A stretch of DNA of 64,000 bases from Certhia americana (lineage: Eukaryota; Chordata; Aves; Passeriformes; Certhiidae): the NCBI GenBank assembly GCA_018697195.1, contig CM031879.1:36319408-36383407 (forward strand), in the 5' to 3' direction. Below, one piece after another: positions 62,225-64,000 of the stretch. Every line of letters begins with the position of its first letter. The first letter of the stretch is position 1. Below the pieces are notes generated by a model. That model was given only the letters and a program-made list of their open reading frames with translations, made no database searches and had not been told where the DNA came from. The translations under genes were made by a program, and so were the position numbers.

Positions 62225-64000
62225 GTAAGATTCAAACTTTTGAAAAAGGCTTTTCAGTATGCACTTTACTCTCACATGTTAAACTGTAAACTGTGCAGTA
62301 AAAAAGTACTGTACACCAGTTCCAGAATAGGATTTTAAAATTAATCCTCCTGTAATTTATGAAAATGTTGAAAATGAAAAGAAGCAGGAGGGCTTCACCA
62401 ACATGTTATTATGTCCTTATATCGTTTGTATTTCCCATCTGCCCAGATGTATCTGGTACCATGTATCAGGTCTTCATCATATTGTTTGGGTACCACTCTT
62501 CAGCAGCTTATTAATCAATTTTATCATGAAAACATCTTTTTTCACTGGGTAGTTTTTCATCTACATTATACAAATGAAGGACTGCGATATTCATAGTAAG
62601 TTAAATACTATGAATATCGCAGTTCTTCATTTGTATAATAATTTGTATCATAGAGAATTTAGTAAAAATAGAAATTAGCCATCTTCCCATTTCTCATAAT
62701 ATTTCTAGATAACTGACGACTGTAATAGCCTTAATGCAGAAGGAATGCAAGTGTGGTGGCATTAAATGATAAGAAGTTGATTTCCCTCAATGCCACGCAT
62801 TGTTTTATTTGAATACAATCCCAGACATTCAGGTTTACCATTGCCTCCTCTGATAATGGACTAAATATTAAAATGCATATGTTGAACTTCTGTTCTTGTG
62901 TAGTGCTTTCTCTGTGGATTGCCTTTATCATAATTCAAAATACACTTTTAGAGAACTGTATTTCTAGAATAGAGGCAGCCCTTGGAAAAGAGAATTTCTC
63001 AGAGAAAAATGCATTTAACTCTTTACAGTGTTAAAAAACGGTTCCTCAGCCTCACTGTTTCATGTTCAAAAACAGACCTTATGTCCTGAAGAAGTGTAGA
63101 AAATCATCTTATTTGAACTCCTCTTCCATTCCATAAGCTTTCAAGTGATATTTAGACCCTGTGATTCGGGCTTCCAGTGAGTGTGTTGGAGAGGCTTCCA
63201 GCACAGCATAATCTCCACTATGGTGAGAACTCAGGCTCTGGGCAGCCTGAGTTCAGTGTCCACTCCCCCCTGCGCCCTGCACACTGTGGTCAGCATCTGT
63301 ACCTGAGTAAATATCTGAAGCTTGAAAGTTGTGACTGGAGGGTTTGCCCCCTCTCCAGTGGAGCTCATGAGTGGACAGATGGTGCACTTGTGGAAACAGG
63401 ACACGTCTCTTGCAGGATGTATTGAACGCCCACTGCAGGTATCCTGTGTTCACAAGCATGGATACCTATTAAAGCTTCAGCAAAAGCTGCTCCAAAGTGT
63501 TGAACACTGTTTAGTGCCTAGAGAAAGCTTCACTGCACAAGATGAAAGCAGAGATGTAAGGATTTCTGAACAAACTGGAAATAGGGGCTTAAAACACAAA
63601 CCAATAGGAATACATCTTTGACTTTGGTTTTCCTTTGCCTGCTTTTTGTAACGACAGTGTATTTGTTCCTTGAAAAACACTGAAGTACTGTCAGCATTGC
63701 TTGCGGTCCTTACCATGCTGGCCAAAGTGGATGCTTTGGCATCCTGACCATTATACAGTTAGGAATCAAGCATCCAAGTAATTTTCTGGATCTTAATTTT
63801 GCTATTTGATGATTTTCAGATGGATTTCAGGTACCAGTAATCCCTAAATTATGGGAGACCCTACTCTCCTGGGTAGGAGAATCTGTTGCTGTTCCACTCC
63901 TGAGGTCAGGCCCTCAACAGCAGATGGGACTCATTTATGTAGCAGCTGGCATCAGTCCACCCCTCTCTCATTCTCTCCCCATCTTTCTCTTGTAGAGGGC
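62225..64000 (+). other. NAV3: Intron (5' part) after the last visible exon
   Basis: Contains a striking hairpin at 62565-62639. I find no match to the NAV3 C-terminal tail in any frame and no other gene; the 63177-63470 stretch is somewhat richer in G and C but unrecognised. Confidence 0.85.
62565..62639. repeat. Near-perfect inverted repeat: 34-bp arms, 7-nt loop
   Basis: The left arm 62565-62598 and right arm 62606-62639 are reverse complements except for one position, which would be a G-U wobble in plus-strand RNA. The loop is agttaaa. The inner part reads gatattcatagta / tactatgaatatc. The whole 75-nt unit is short-hairpin-sized. It may be a template-switch inversion, a small palindromic MITE or a young hairpin RNA source. 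Confidence 0.92.

Larger units (their letters stand above)
1..64000 (+). other. NAV3: NAV3 gene body (partial), 26 coding exons seen
   Basis: The whole window lies inside one gene. The exons, read in order, give 1,448 codons in one frame that match neuron navigator 3, a large cytoskeleton-associated protein of neurons that binds microtubule plus ends and carries a C-terminal AAA+ domain. Assignment to NAV3 rather than NAV1 or NAV2 rests on paralogue-specific stretches such as RSSFKQAFGKKKSTKPPSSH and SMQLDRNTLPKKGLR, recognised from memory of the family. The start codon, N-terminal calponin-homology region and promoter are upstream of base 1; the last coding exon, stop codon and 3' UTR are downstream of base 64000. 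Several small exons keep the frame when skipped, so multiple isoforms are expected. Confidence 0.96.

Noticed and set aside
63821..63841. Possible tiny terminal exon (Met-Asp-Phe-Arg-Tyr-Gln-stop) after gattttcag
   Set aside because: The splice site is plausible and the phase fits, but the peptide does not match the known NAV3 C-terminus and seven-codon terminal exons are rare. Most likely chance.
1..64000. RNA genes, CRISPR arrays, endogenous viral elements or a second protein gene
   Set aside because: I saw no tRNA or rRNA sequence, no regular spacer-repeat array, no retroviral or other viral coding sequence, and no gene other than NAV3 on either strand.

Overview
This is a vertebrate, almost certainly avian, genomic window filled by one gene on the + strand: neuron navigator 3 (NAV3). 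The bird assignment rests on fragments of the CR1 LINE 3' end (at about 8068, 31789, 50342 and 59813) together with NAV3 protein sequence that is clearly vertebrate but differs from the mammalian protein at scattered positions. I cannot name the species. The DNA is AT-rich, intron-dominated and diploid-eukaryote in character; there are no operons, RNA genes, CRISPR arrays or prokaryotic signals.

I could place 26 coding exons (1352 to 62224), all with GT donors and AG acceptors. Added together they are 4,345 nt: one base completing an upstream codon plus 1,448 codons in a single uninterrupted frame. By comparison with the roughly 2,380-residue mammalian protein (from memory) this is about the C-terminal 60 percent. 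Upstream exons (N-terminal calponin-homology region and first Ser-rich part) lie before base 1, and the last coding exon (about 39 residues in mammals) lies beyond base 64000.

Layout: 1352-9835 holds four Ser/Thr/Lys-rich exons, including two very large ones with an SxIP-type EB-binding motif. 16278-23274 holds small linker exons, among them a 42-nt phase-symmetric cassette. 27861-41957 holds a coiled-coil section built from small symmetric exons, including 24-nt and 21-nt microexons. 43127-48840 encodes a basic segment and a second coiled coil plus Ser tract. 52571-62224 encodes the C-terminal AAA+ ATPase-like region in closely spaced exons: P-loop at 54684-54707, Walker-B-like strand at 56859-56879.

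Introns hold microsatellites, homopolymer tracts, a 10-N assembly gap inside an (AT)n run (15413-15422), CR1 remnants, local tandem duplications and several inverted repeats. The strongest unexplained element is a nearly perfect 34-bp stem with a 7-nt loop at 62565-62639 in the intron after the last visible exon. I found no second gene and no evidence of a wholly new biological system; the most useful leads are the microexons and the hairpin.
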